From NCBI RefSeq assembly GCF_946415235.1, contig NZ_CAMKRR010000008.1, positions 1 through 64,000 on the forward strand: DNA of 64,000 nucleotides, in the 5' to 3' direction. The position numbers and the translations under genes were made by a program. The first letter of the stretch is position 1. Each line of letters opens with the position of its first letter. Shown piece after piece: positions 19,118 to 28,041 of the stretch. The stretch is from an uncultured Ruminococcus sp. Lineage in GTDB: Bacteria > Bacillota > Clostridia > Oscillospirales > Ruminococcaceae. The notes under the pieces are model-generated. The model was not told the origin of the DNA and searched no databases. It saw only the letters and a program-made list of their open reading frames with translations.

Positions 19118-19758
19118 TGAAGATAATATCTGTCACACGGTATAAGGGCTCGACCTATGAGGCTGAGCTGGACGACGGGCGGAAGCTCTACCTCCATGCC
19201 GATATCATCACCGATTTCGGCATACGCGCAGGTATGGAGACCGACCGCGATACACTACGGAAAATAGTCTACGCTTCCAACTTCCGCAGAGCCTATCAGC
19301 GGGCGCTTTACCTGCTGGACTACAGAGACTATACCTATTCGGAAATGTTCGGGAAGCTCGTTGAGAACTACAAGAGCGAACCGCTTTGCACGGCGGTAAT
19401 GAAAAGGCTCACCGAGCACGGCTTCATAGACGATGTGCGCTATGCGGAGCGTATGGCGCGGAAGCTTGTGGAAATAAAGCGCTTCGGCTACCGCAGATGC
19501 AGGAGAGAGCTCATGCAGAAGGGCATAAGTCAGTTCATCGCAGAGGATGCTCTTGCGCAATACGGAGAAGCCTTTGAGGAGAACCTCGCAGAGCTCCTGA
19601 AAACGAAACATTCCCGTTATCTTACGGACCGTGAGGACAGAAAATCAATAGAAAAGGTCAAAAGCGCACTTGTGCGGTACGGATATGACTTTACAGAGAT
19701 AAACCGTGCCGTAAAGGAGTATTTTGAATGTGCGGACGGCCTTGAGGAGGAAAACTGA
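19117..19758 (+). CDS. recX: Regulatory protein RecX
   Basis: Three-helix repeats (YRDYTYSEMFGKLVEN, FIDDVRYAERMARKLVEIKRFGYRRCRRELMQKGI), directly after recA. Confidence 0.9.
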   Translation: MKIISVTRYKGSTYEAELDDGRKLYLHADIITDFGIRAGMETDRDTLRKIVYASNFRRAYQRALYLLDYRDYTYSEMFGKLVENYKSEPLCTAVMKRLTEHGFIDDVRYAERMARKLVEIKRFGYRRCRRELMQKGISQFIAEDALAQYGEAFEENLAELLKTKHSRYLTDREDRKSIEKVKSALVRYGYDFTEINRAVKEYFECADGLEEEN

Positions 19759-19759
19759 T

Positions 19760-21091
19760 ATGGCGATCAAGGTGGGCATGGTGTCCCTTGGCTGCTCGAA
19801 AAATCTCGTTGACTCTGAGCGTATGCTGTATAAGCTCAGAAAGCACGGCTACAAGCTGGTCACAGAACCGGGGCTTGCGGACGTTGCGGTAGTCAACACC
19901 TGCGGCTTCATAAAGGCTGCAAAGGAAGAAGCTATTGAAACTATCCTCGAGCTTGGAAAGCTCAAGGAGGAGGGCAGCCTCAAAAAGATTATAATAACAG
20001 GCTGTCTTGTGGAAAGATACAAGGAAGAGGCTGCGGAGCAGTTCCCCGAGGCGGACGCTGTCATAGGCATAGGCGATACGAAGGATATTGTCGATATACT
20101 CGACCATGTCCTTGCCGACGAGCACGTTGTGCGCTTTGCACCGAAGCTCGAAGCTGAGCTCTGCGGCGAAAGAGTGATATCGACTCTGCCCTTCTTTACT
20201 TATCTGAAGATCGCGGAGGGCTGCTCGAACTGCTGCACATACTGCGCTATACCCATGATAAGAGGCAAATTCCGCAGCGTTCCCATGGAAAAGGTAATAG
20301 AGGAAGCGAAATTCCTTGCGGCAAACGGCGTTACCGAGCTGGTCGTCATCGCTCAGGACACAGCGCTCTACGGCAAGGACCTCTACGGCGAACCGAAGCT
20401 TGCGGAGCTCCTCACAGAGCTGTGCAAAATAGACGGTCTGCGCTGGATACGCACTCTCTACTGCTATCCAGAGCGAATAACGGACGAGCTCCTCGATGTT
20501 ATCGCCCGTGAGGACAAGCTCGTTAAGTACCTTGAGATACCTATACAGCACTGTAACGGTGATATACTCAGGCGTATGAACCGCTGGGGCGATACGGAAA
20601 AGCTTGAAGCCCTGTTCAGGCATATACGCGAGAAGGTCCCTGATATAATACTAAGGACAACTCTCATAACAGGCTTCCCCGGAGAGACCGAGGAGCAGTT
20701 TGAGGAGCTTGCGGAGTTCGTGAAGAGAGTCCGCTTTGACAGGCTGGGCTGCTTTGCCTATTCCCGCGAGGAGGGCACGAAGGCGTATGAATTCCCCGAT
20801 CAGATAGACGAGGAAACAGCCGCTCACCGTGCGGATATAATTATGGAGCAGCAGATGCTGATAAGCTGCGAGAATAACGAAAAGCTCATGGGTGCAGAGC
20901 TTGAAGCCGCAGTCGAGGGATTTGACAAGTTCGGCGAGTGCTGGTTCGGCAGAACGCAGCTCGATGCTCCCGATATAGACGGAAAAGTATTCTTTACTTC
21001 CGAAAAGCCCCTTGGTATCGGAGATCATGTTAAAATAAGGATAACCGATACCCTTGATTACGATCTTATAGGAGAGGTGATAGACCAATGA
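19760..21091 (+). CDS. rimO: Ribosomal protein S12 methylthiotransferase
   Basis: Start reassigned to MAIKVGMVSLGCSKNLVDSE; radical SAM CSNCCTYCAIP; C-terminal TRAM domain. Confidence 0.95.
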   Translation: MAIKVGMVSLGCSKNLVDSERMLYKLRKHGYKLVTEPGLADVAVVNTCGFIKAAKEEAIETILELGKLKEEGSLKKIIITGCLVERYKEEAAEQFPEADAVIGIGDTKDIVDILDHVLADEHVVRFAPKLEAELCGERVISTLPFFTYLKIAEGCSNCCTYCAIPMIRGKFRSVPMEKVIEEAKFLAANGVTELVVIAQDTALYGKDLYGEPKLAELLTELCKIDGLRWIRTLYCYPERITDELLDVIAREDKLVKYLEIPIQHCNGDILRRMNRWGDTEKLEALFRHIREKVPDIILRTTLITGFPGETEEQFEELAEFVKRVRFDRLGCFAYSREEGTKAYEFPDQIDEETAAHRADIIMEQQMLISCENNEKLMGAELEAAVEGFDKFGECWFGRTQLDAPDIDGKVFFTSEKPLGIGDHVKIRITDTLDYDLIGEVIDQ

Positions 21092-21672
21092 ACCTGCCAA
21101 ATAAGCTGACTCTTCTGAGAGTCCTTCTTATTCCGTTTTTTCTTTTGTTCATGTATTTAGACGTACCATTCCATTATGCAATAGCGCTGGTCATATTCGG
21201 AGCTGCTTCTATAACAGACGCTCTTGACGGAAAGATCGCAAGATCGAGAAATCTTGTGACAAATTTCGGAAAATTCCTCGATCCGCTGGCAGATAAGGTG
21301 CTCGTTATCGCTGCACTTGCTGTATTTGTGGAGCTCCCCGAGATAAGGGTGGGCGCTGTTCCCTTCATTATCATAACCGCAAGAGAATTCATGGTCTCGG
21401 GACTGAGGCTTCTTGCCGCAAACAGCGGTATCGTCGTTGCGGCGGGCATATGGGGCAAGCTTAAAACTGCCTTTACCATGATAGCTATCGTAGCGATACT
21501 CTTATGGCTCAGTCTCTGCTTTGATCTCAGTATCGGTTTCCCCGAGACGTTCAGGAATGCTGTGGATAATGTGCTTATCCCCGTACTTATCTGGATAGCA
21601 GTCGTTCTTACAGTCATTTCGGGAGTTGTTTACCTTAAAGGCTACTGGAACCTTATCGACTCGGATAAGTAA
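21088..21672 (+). CDS. pgsA: CDP-diacylglycerol-glycerol-3-phosphate 3-phosphatidyltransferase
   Basis: MNLPNKLTLLRVLLIPFF and DALDGKIARSRNLVTNFGKFLDPLADK CDP-alcohol phosphotransferase motif. Confidence 0.95.
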   Translation: MNLPNKLTLLRVLLIPFFLLFMYLDVPFHYAIALVIFGAASITDALDGKIARSRNLVTNFGKFLDPLADKVLVIAALAVFVELPEIRVGAVPFIIITAREFMVSGLRLLAANSGIVVAAGIWGKLKTAFTMIAIVAILLWLSLCFDLSIGFPETFRNAVDNVLIPVLIWIAVVLTVISGVVYLKGYWNLIDSDK

Positions 21673-21700
21673 TATCATGTCTCTTTGAAAGGAGAATAAA

Positions 21701-22087
21701 ATGAAACACTGTGCAGGTCAGGTAAAATACCTGGCAGCAATAAAGGAATTATCGGAAAAAGAGGATACTGTCCGCTGCGTTGGTATTGCCCGTCATCTTG
21801 GGGTATCAAGGCCCAGCGTCAGCAAAATGCTCAGGTGCCTTGCAAACTGCGGACTGGTCTATGAGGACTTCTGCAACAGCGTGGTGCTCACTCCCGAGGG
21901 AGAGGAGACCGTGGAAAGGCTTTTTTCTTCATTTGACGAGGTATATGCTTTCTTCCGCAGGTTTTTGAAGCTCCCGCATGAGGAAGCCCACGAGCAGGCA
22001 ATAAAGTTCATCACGGAGTTCCCGCAGGATACCTGCGAGCGCGTAAAAGTGCTCATAAGGCGTACTCTTAAGAAAAAAGGAGCATAA
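21701..22087 (+). CDS. Short DtxR/MntR-like winged-helix regulator
   Basis: VGIARHLGVSRPSVSKMLRCLANCGLVYEDFCNSVVLTPEGEETVERL; DtxR-like HTH, 128 aa. Confidence 0.75.
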   Translation: MKHCAGQVKYLAAIKELSEKEDTVRCVGIARHLGVSRPSVSKMLRCLANCGLVYEDFCNSVVLTPEGEETVERLFSSFDEVYAFFRRFLKLPHEEAHEQAIKFITEFPQDTCERVKVLIRRTLKKKGA

Positions 22088-22092
22088 AGACG

Positions 22093-22117
22093 AGCCCCGA
22101 GGCGATGCCTCGGGGCT
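22093..22117. terminator. Hairpin between convergent genes
   Basis: AGCCCCGAGGC-gat-GCCTCGGGGCT, perfect 11 bp stem; no long U tract on the plus strand. Confidence 0.5.
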
Positions 22118-22126
22118 TGATGTATC

Positions 22127-22150
22127 TGTAGGGGCGCACATTGTGCGCCC
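22127..22150. repeat. Dispersed TGTAGGG palindrome
   Basis: tgtagGGGCGCACA-t-TGTGCGCCC. Confidence 0.7.
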
Positions 22151-22173
22151 GTAATCATATTTCACAGCATTTA

Positions 22174-24075
22174 TCACATAAGCTCGCAGATGAGGTTGGA
22201 GAACTCAACGGGGTTCTCAATGCTCATGCCCTCGATAAGAAGAGCCTGATCGTAGAGGAGCTGTGCGTACTTGCCCAGCTTTTCCTTGTCGCCGCTCTCG
22301 CTTAGAGCTTTCAGCTTGCCGAATATAGCATGATCGGCATTGAGCTCAAGTACTCTCTGTGCGTGTACCTTCTGGTCTGTAGGCATTGAATTGAGCACCT
22401 TTTCCATTTCAAGGGATATCTCGCCCTCGCTGGTAAGGCATACGGGGTGGGACTTAAGTCTCTGTGAGATAGCTACCTTTGTTACCTTGCCGTTGAGAGC
22501 TTCCTGAAGCTCCTTGAGAAGGTCGGCGCTTTCCTCTTCCTTAGCCTTGATCTCTTCCTTCTTTTCGGGGGAATCGAGTCCCAGGTCGTCTGCGGATACA
22601 GACTTGAATTCCTTCTCCTTGTACTTCATCAGCGACTTTACCGCAAACTCGTCGATATTATCCGTGAGGTAAAGTATCTCGAAGCCGTTGTCCTTTACAA
22701 GCTCTGTCTGCGGGAGCTGCTCGATACGTGCTGCGCTCTCGCCTGTAGCGTAGTAGATGTACTTCTGATCCTCGCGCATACCTGTTACGTACTCGTCAAG
22801 AGTTACCAGCTTCTGCCCGTTTGAGGATGTGAACAGGAGAAGATCCTGAAGCTTTTCCTTGTTCATGCCAAAGTCGCTGTAGATACCGTATTTGAGCTGC
22901 AAGCCGAAGGCTTTCCAGAACTCCTCATACTTCTCACGCTCGTTCTTGAGCATTTTTTTCAGCTCGTTGCTGATGGTCTTTTCTATGCTCTTTGCAATGG
23001 CTTTGAGCTGTCTGTCGTGCTGGAGCATCTCACGGGAGATATTCAGCGACAGATCCTCGCTGTCAACAAGTCCCTTTACGAAGCTGAAATAATCGGGGAG
23101 AAGGTCCGCACACTTGTCCATGATGAGAACGCCGTTTGAGTAGAGCTGCAGGCCCTTTTCGTACTCCTTTGAGTAATAGTCAAACGGAGCCTTCGACGGG
23201 ATATACAGCAGGGCGTTGTATGCGGGCATTTCGTTGCTTATATGCGAATATTTCAGAGGAGCGTTGTAATCATAGAACTTCTCTGTGTAGAAGTGCTTGT
23301 AGTCCTCCTCCTTGAGCTCGTTCTTGTTCTTCTTCCAGAGAGGTGTCATGCTGTTGAGTGTCTCTACCTCGATGTAGTCCTCGTACTCAACAGGGAAATT
23401 CTTCTCCTTTTCCTCCTCGGTCTGCTCCTTTGGACGGCTGTGGGATACTTCCATTTTGATAGGGAAGCGGATATAGTCGGAATACTTGCTGATAAGTGAC
23501 TTTATCCTGTACTGGTCGAGGAACTCGCCGTAGTTCTCGTCCTCGGTATCGTCAAGCATTTCGAGGATTATCTCGGTGCCTGTGTTCTTTTTGTCGGCTT
23601 CGGTGATAGTATAGCCGTCAACGCCCTCGGACTCCCACTGATAAGCCTTGTCGCTGCCGTAAGCCTTGGATATTACCGTGACCTTCTTTGCAACCATGAA
23701 TGCTGAGTAGAAGCCTACGCCGAACTGTCCGATTATCTGGTTGTCTTCTTCGAGCTTGTTCTCGTTCTTGAACTTGAATGAACCGCTGTTTGCAATAGTA
23801 CCGAGGTTGTTTTCGAGCTCTTCCTCGGTCATGCCGATACCGTTATCGGTGATCTTGAGGGTACGGCTGTCCTTATCGGCGGATATCCATATTGCGAAGT
23901 CGTCTTTATTAAGACCGACCTTGTCGTCGGTGAGAGATTTGAAATAAAGCTTATCTATAGCGTCGCTTGCATTGGAGATAAGCTCACGGAGAAAGATCTC
24001 CTTATGAGTATAGATCGAGTGGATCATCATATCAAGCAGTCTTTTGGACTCTGCTTTGAACTGTTTGGTTTCCAT
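22174..24075 (-). CDS. htpG: Molecular chaperone HtpG (Hsp90)
   Basis: [43 protein letters not shown]; the ATG at 24075 is preceded by GGAG at suitable spacing. Confidence 0.97.
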   Translation of the reverse strand: METKQFKAESKRLLDMMIHSIYTHKEIFLRELISNASDAIDKLYFKSLTDDKVGLNKDDFAIWISADKDSRTLKITDNGIGMTEEELENNLGTIANSGSFKFKNENKLEEDNQIIGQFGVGFYSAFMVAKKVTVISKAYGSDKAYQWESEGVDGYTITEADKKNTGTEIILEMLDDTEDENYGEFLDQYRIKSLISKYSDYIRFPIKMEVSHSRPKEQTEEEKEKNFPVEYEDYIEVETLNSMTPLWKKNKNELKEEDYKHFYTEKFYDYNAPLKYSHISNEMPAYNALLYIPSKAPFDYYSKEYEKGLQLYSNGVLIMDKCADLLPDYFSFVKGLVDSEDLSLNISREMLQHDRQLKAIAKSIEKTISNELKKMLKNEREKYEEFWKAFGLQLKYGIYSDFGMNKEKLQDLLLFTSSNGQKLVTLDEYVTGMREDQKYIYYATGESAARIEQLPQTELVKDNGFEILYLTDNIDEFAVKSLMKYKEKEFKSVSADDLGLDSPEKKEEIKAKEEESADLLKELQEALNGKVTKVAISQRLKSHPVCLTSEGEISLEMEKVLNSMPTDQKVHAQRVLELNADHAIFGKLKALSESGDKEKLGKYAQLLYDQALLIEGMSIENPVEFSNLICELM

Positions 24076-24097
24076 AAAAAACATCTCCATAGTGAAA

Positions 24098-24124
24098 TTA
24101 GCACTCTATCTCTTAGAGTGCTAA
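24098..24124. promoter_or_regulatory. CIRCE element (predicted HrcA operator)
   Basis: TTAGCACTC-tatctctta-GAGTGCTAA, exact 9-9-9 inverted repeat between the htpG promoter and its RBS. Confidence 0.95.
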
Positions 24125-24128
24125 AACA

Positions 24129-24158
24129 AGTATATAACTTTTACGGGGTCAAAGTCAA
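24129..24158 (-). promoter_or_regulatory. htpG promoter
   Basis: Minus strand TTGACT (24158..24153), 18 nt, TATACT (24134..24129), just upstream of CIRCE. Confidence 0.6.
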
Positions 24159-24211
24159 GGGAAAGAAGAAATGTTTACAATTTGTTCATATTTAGCTTTC
24201 CATAATTCGTC

Positions 24212-24241
24212 TTGACAAAACCCTGTACTTTGGTATATAAT
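24212..24241 (+). promoter_or_regulatory. Promoter of the T-box/cysS transcript
   Basis: TTGACA (24212..24217), 18 nt, TATAAT (24236..24241). Confidence 0.65.
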
Positions 24242-24317
24242 TATTTTTAGAGCTTAGAGCTCATATTATACAATTAAATTCTAAGATCTTAGTTCTGAGG
24301 TCTTAGTTCTTAATAAA

Positions 24318-24535
24318 AGGCGTAGCAGTCAGAGTAGCTTTTCTGCGGACTTTCAGAGAGTGTGCGGCAGGTGCGAGCACACAGTCGGGTCAAGTGAAGT
24401 GCGGCTGTCAGCTTCGGCAGTGAAGCGGTATGTGTGTAGCTGCCGGCGTTTCGTCCGCGTTAAGGATATGATGAGTTAAAACGGAGTGGAAACGTGCATC
24501 TGCGCCTCCGAGGTATTGCCTCGGGGGCGTTTGTT
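24318..24535 (+). ncRNA. T-box leader, predicted tRNA-Cys responsive
   Basis: Stem I features AGAGTAG and CAGAGAG-GTGTGC-ggcaggtgcga-GCACAC; GAAGTGC (TGC Cys specifier); T-box-like ACGGAGTGGAAACGTGC; terminator GCGCCTCCGAGG...CCTCGGGGGCG-TTTG; upstream of cysS. Confidence 0.85.
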
Positions 24536-24552
24536 ATTGTAAGGAGGCTCAT

Positions 24553-24930
24553 ATGAATATAATAAAGTATCCCTCGGACGAGGCAGTAAACGAAGCTGTA
24601 AAGAACGACAGCAGGTTCCTTGCGGCTGTAAGCCTTGACGGAAGCATGGCTTATGTGGGCGCGGCTGACGACGCGGGAGACCATATCGCTCTCCTTGAAA
24701 GCTTCGGCGAGGAGAGCCCCTCGGGCTTTTTCAGGCTCAGCTTCGACAGCCTTACTGCCGACTGGACATTCTCATGTCCGCGGAGCTATAATGGTATCAC
24801 CGAGGAAAAGGAGCGCATGGGAGCTTACTACCGCGACGGACTGCGGATACTGCCAGAGTTCCTTGTGATGTTCGGCTATTTCTCTAAGCTGAAAATAAAG
24901 AACCCGCCCCCTGAGATATGGGAATTTTAA
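24553..24930 (+). CDS. Hypothetical protein, first gene of the T-box/cysS transcript (125 aa)
   Basis: Good RBS (AAGGAGG) and ATG directly after the T-box terminator; no recognised family. Confidence 0.75.
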   Translation: MNIIKYPSDEAVNEAVKNDSRFLAAVSLDGSMAYVGAADDAGDHIALLESFGEESPSGFFRLSFDSLTADWTFSCPRSYNGITEEKERMGAYYRDGLRILPEFLVMFGYFSKLKIKNPPPEIWEF

Positions 24931-24961
24931 TGCGTAATTATTGCATGAACGATAATTAATA

Positions 24962-24990
24962 TGTATGGGCGCACAATGTGCGCCCATACA
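24962..24990. repeat. Dispersed palindrome
   Basis: TGTATGGGCGCACA-a-TGTGCGCCCATACA, perfect 14 bp arms. Confidence 0.75.
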
Positions 24991-25016
24991 AAATAAAATA
25001 TTTCGGAGGAATAAAA

Positions 25017-26438
25017 ATGCAGTTATATAATTCACTGTCACATAAGAAAGAGGAATTCGTGCCCCATACCGAGGGGAAAGTAAATATGTACACCTGCGGT
25101 CCTACTGTGTACCACTTTGCTCACATAGGAAACCTCAGAAGCTACATCATGGAGGATATCCTCGAAAAGTACCTGCGCTTCACGGGCTATGACGTGAACC
25201 GCGTTATGAATATCACCGATGTGGGACATCTTACCAGCGACGGCGATACAGGCGACGACAAGATGCTCAAGGGGGCAAAGCGCGAGCACAAAACGGTCAT
25301 GGAGATAGCTAAGTTCTATACGGACGCTTTCTTTGAGGACTGCAAAAAGCTCAATATCAGAAAGCCCGATACAGTTGTTCCCGCAACGACCTATATCGAC
25401 GAGTTCATCCGCGTTATCAGCACCCTTATGGACAAGGGCTACGCTTATGAGGCGGGCGGCAACATCTACTTCGATACCTCAAAGCTCGAAAAGTACTATG
25501 TTTTTAACGATTTCAACGAGGAGGACCTTGCAGTAGGCGTCCGTGAGGGCGTTGAGGCTGACGAGAACAAGCGCAACAAGGCCGACTTCGTACTCTGGTT
25601 CACAAAGTCAAAATTCGACGATCAGGAGCTTAAATGGGACAGCCCGTGGGGCGTCGGCTACCCCGGATGGCATATCGAGTGCTCATGCATAAGCATGAAG
25701 AACAACGGCGAGTACCTTGACATACACTGCGGCGGTATCGACAACGCCTTCCCTCACCATACCAACGAGATAGCACAGTCCGAAGCTTACCTCGGACATA
25801 AGTGGTGCAATTACTGGTTTCATGTGCTCCACCTCAACACAAACAGCGGCAAGATGAGCAAAAGCAAGGGTGAGTTCCTGACGGTATCCCTCCTTGAAGA
25901 AAAGGGCTACAAGCCTGTGGTATACCGCTTCTTCTGCTTGCAGTCACATTACAGGAAGTCGCTGGTATTCTCATGGGAGAACCTCGACAATGCTGTAGTT
26001 GCTTACAATAAGCTTGTGGAGAAGATAGCTCCTCTCACAAAGGAGAAGGTTGGCGATATCGACAAGGCTGAATACGACCGCCTTATGGGCGCTTTCAATG
26101 ACGCTCTCGGCAACGATATAAACACAGCTATGGGCATAACCGTTATTTATGACGTTCTGAAATCAAAGGCAAATGCGGCTACAAAGCTTGCCCTCATAAA
26201 CGAGTTCGACAAGGTAATGGGACTTGACCTTATCGCAAATGCCAAGGAAGCAGCAAATCCTGTGGGGGACAGCGTCCTCGACGTCCCGAATGAAGTTATG
26301 GAGCTTGTTGAACAGCGCAAGGCTGCACGTAAGGATAAGAATTTCGCACTTGCAGACGAGCTCCGCGACAAGATAGCGGCTCTCGGCTATGAGGTCAAGG
26401 AAACGAGACAGGGCACGGAGATAAATAAAATTCAGTAA
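25017..26438 (+). CDS. cysS: Cysteinyl-tRNA synthetase
   Basis: Start reassigned to MQLYNSLSHKKEEF; MYTCGPTVYHFAHIGNLRSYI, GWHIECSCIS, KMSKSKGEF. Confidence 0.97.
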   Translation: MQLYNSLSHKKEEFVPHTEGKVNMYTCGPTVYHFAHIGNLRSYIMEDILEKYLRFTGYDVNRVMNITDVGHLTSDGDTGDDKMLKGAKREHKTVMEIAKFYTDAFFEDCKKLNIRKPDTVVPATTYIDEFIRVISTLMDKGYAYEAGGNIYFDTSKLEKYYVFNDFNEEDLAVGVREGVEADENKRNKADFVLWFTKSKFDDQELKWDSPWGVGYPGWHIECSCISMKNNGEYLDIHCGGIDNAFPHHTNEIAQSEAYLGHKWCNYWFHVLHLNTNSGKMSKSKGEFLTVSLLEEKGYKPVVYRFFCLQSHYRKSLVFSWENLDNAVVAYNKLVEKIAPLTKEKVGDIDKAEYDRLMGAFNDALGNDINTAMGITVIYDVLKSKANAATKLALINEFDKVMGLDLIANAKEAANPVGDSVLDVPNEVMELVEQRKAARKDKNFALADELRDKIAALGYEVKETRQGTEINKIQ

Positions 26439-26445
26439 GCGGTGG

Positions 26446-26469
26446 GTAGGGGCGGCGTTCCGCCGCCCG
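26446..26469. repeat. Dispersed TGTAGGG-type palindrome
   Basis: gtagGGGCGGCG-ttc-CGCCGCCCg. Confidence 0.7.
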
Positions 26470-26486
26470 AAATTAAAAATTTATTT

Positions 26487-26513
26487 TGTAGGGGGCGATG
26501 CCCACATCGCCCC
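26487..26513. repeat. Dispersed TGTAGGG palindrome
   Basis: tgtagGGGGCGATG-ccca-CATCGCCCC. Confidence 0.7.
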
Positions 26514-26534
26514 GTTGGTTTTATTGTTATATCG

Positions 26535-26559
26535 CGGGCGGATAATATCCGCCCCTACA
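26535..26559. repeat. Dispersed TGTAGGG palindrome, inverted orientation
   Basis: cGGGCGGATA-a-TATCCGCCCctaca. Confidence 0.7.
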
Positions 26560-26596
26560 AGTCTCATATCATAAACAAACAGAACGGAGAATCCCG

Positions 26597-27382
26597 ATGG
26601 CACGACTTTATCCCCTTTTCAGCTCCAGCAAGGGCAATTCACACTTTATCGGCAATGAAAAGGGCGGCATACTCATAGACTGCGGCGTCAGCTTCAAGCG
26701 GCTCTCGGACGCCCTTGAACTGAATAATATCCCGCTTAGCGCGGTGCAGGGAGTGTTCATTACCCATGAGCACTCCGATCACGTTGCAGGGCTTGCTATG
26801 CTCACAAAGAAAACGGGTATACCCGTCTACGGACAGAAGCGCACCCTGCAAAGGCTCTGCGACGACAAAAAAATAGCGGTAAACTCTCATGTCATAGACA
26901 TAACGGGAAAGACCATAAGCTGCGGCGGCAGCGAGGTGAGCTGCTTCAATACGCCTCACGACGCCATACAGAGCTGCGGCTACCGCATACATACCTCGGA
27001 CGATAAGTACTGCGCCGTATGCACCGACCTCGGACACGTTACTCCCGAGGTGGACGAAGCTCTTACAGGCTGCCGTATGGTGCTGATAGAGGCTAATTAC
27101 GATGACTATATGCTCAGGACAGGTCCTTATCCGCTGTACCTGAAGGAGCGCATACTCTCTCAGAACGGACACCTTTCAAACGATGACTGCGCGGTACAGG
27201 CAGGGAAGCTCATAGAGCGGGGAACTACACATATACTCCTCGGGCATCTTAGTCAGGACAACAATCACCCGAGAATAGCGGACGAAACAGTTCAGCGCGG
27301 ACTTGAACGCTTCGCAAGGGGCAAAGACTACCTCATGGGAGTTGCTCCCGTTGAAACACAGGGAGGAGCGGTGATCTTCTGA
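26597..27382 (+). CDS. MBL-fold metallohydrolase, WalJ/YycJ-like
   Basis: FSSSKGNSHFIGNEKGGILIDCGVSFKRL and THEHSDHVAGL; followed by rlmH. Confidence 0.88.
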   Translation: MARLYPLFSSSKGNSHFIGNEKGGILIDCGVSFKRLSDALELNNIPLSAVQGVFITHEHSDHVAGLAMLTKKTGIPVYGQKRTLQRLCDDKKIAVNSHVIDITGKTISCGGSEVSCFNTPHDAIQSCGYRIHTSDDKYCAVCTDLGHVTPEVDEALTGCRMVLIEANYDDYMLRTGPYPLYLKERILSQNGHLSNDDCAVQAGKLIERGTTHILLGHLSQDNNHPRIADETVQRGLERFARGKDYLMGVAPVETQGGAVIF

Positions 27383-27855
27383 TGAATATAAATCTTATAG
27401 TTATAGGCAAACTTAAAGAGGACTATCTCCGCAGCGCCTGCGGGGAATACATCAAGAGACTGGGGAGATACTGCACCTTTGAGCTCCATGAGCTGGACGA
27501 GTGCCGCCTTAGCGAGTCTCCCTCGGACAAGGAGATAGCGGCTGCGCTTAAAAAGGAAGCCGAGCAGATAAAGAAGTATGCAAAGGGCATGATAGTCCCC
27601 ATGTGTATCGAGGGTAAGCAGCTTTCAAGCCCCGAGCTTTCGGAGAAGATAACGGGTGCAGGCGTCAGCGGACAGAGTACGGTCACTTTCATTATCGGCA
27701 GCTCGTTCGGACTCGATCCCGAGATAAAGGATATGGGAGCGATAAAGCTCTCCATGTCGAAAATGACTTTCCCTCACCAGCTGGCAAGGGTCATGCTCCT
27801 TGAGCAGATATACCGCGCTTTCCAGATAGCGGAGGGCGGGAAATACCATAAATAG
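27382..27855 (+). CDS. rlmH: 23S rRNA (pseudouridine1915-N3)-methyltransferase
   Basis: INLIVIGKLKEDYL, FIIGSSFGLDPE, SMSKMTFPHQLARVMLLEQIYRAFQIAEGGKYHK. Confidence 0.96.
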   Translation: MNINLIVIGKLKEDYLRSACGEYIKRLGRYCTFELHELDECRLSESPSDKEIAAALKKEAEQIKKYAKGMIVPMCIEGKQLSSPELSEKITGAGVSGQSTVTFIIGSSFGLDPEIKDMGAIKLSMSKMTFPHQLARVMLLEQIYRAFQIAEGGKYHK

Positions 27856-27860
27856 TTGAA

Positions 27861-27883
27861 AGGGCAGCTCGGCTGCCTTTTTT
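27861..27883 (+). terminator. Rho-independent terminator after rlmH
   Basis: GGCAGC-tcg-GCTGCC-TTTTTT. Confidence 0.85.
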
Positions 27884-27941
27884 AGTGGAGAGTTGAAAAT
27901 GCCTGTTTTGGCTTTGTATCGGAGAACGGGCAGTATTCTAC

Positions 27942-27970
27942 TTGACAGCATAAATGGCTTGTGATATAAT
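27942..27970 (+). promoter_or_regulatory. Perfect consensus promoter of the ABC-exporter polysaccharide cluster
   Basis: TTGACA (27942..27947), 17 nt, TATAAT (27965..27970). Confidence 0.85.
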
Positions 27971-27993
27971 TAAAAGATACTATGGAATTTTAT

Positions 27994-28026
27994 GCGCTTT
28001 TGACGGTAAAGACCGTCTGTAAGCGC
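27994..28026 (+). promoter_or_regulatory. 5' UTR two-tier hairpin before the wzm-like RBS
   Basis: GCGCTT-tt-GACGGT-aaag-ACCGTC-tgt-AAGCGC, then AAGGAG. Confidence 0.55.
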
Positions 28027-28041
28027 TTTAAGGAGAATTAA

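Noticed and set aside
26446-26559. Clustered palindromes as a CRISPR array
   Set aside because: Only three units with different arm sequences and irregular spacing, in mixed orientation; no cas genes.
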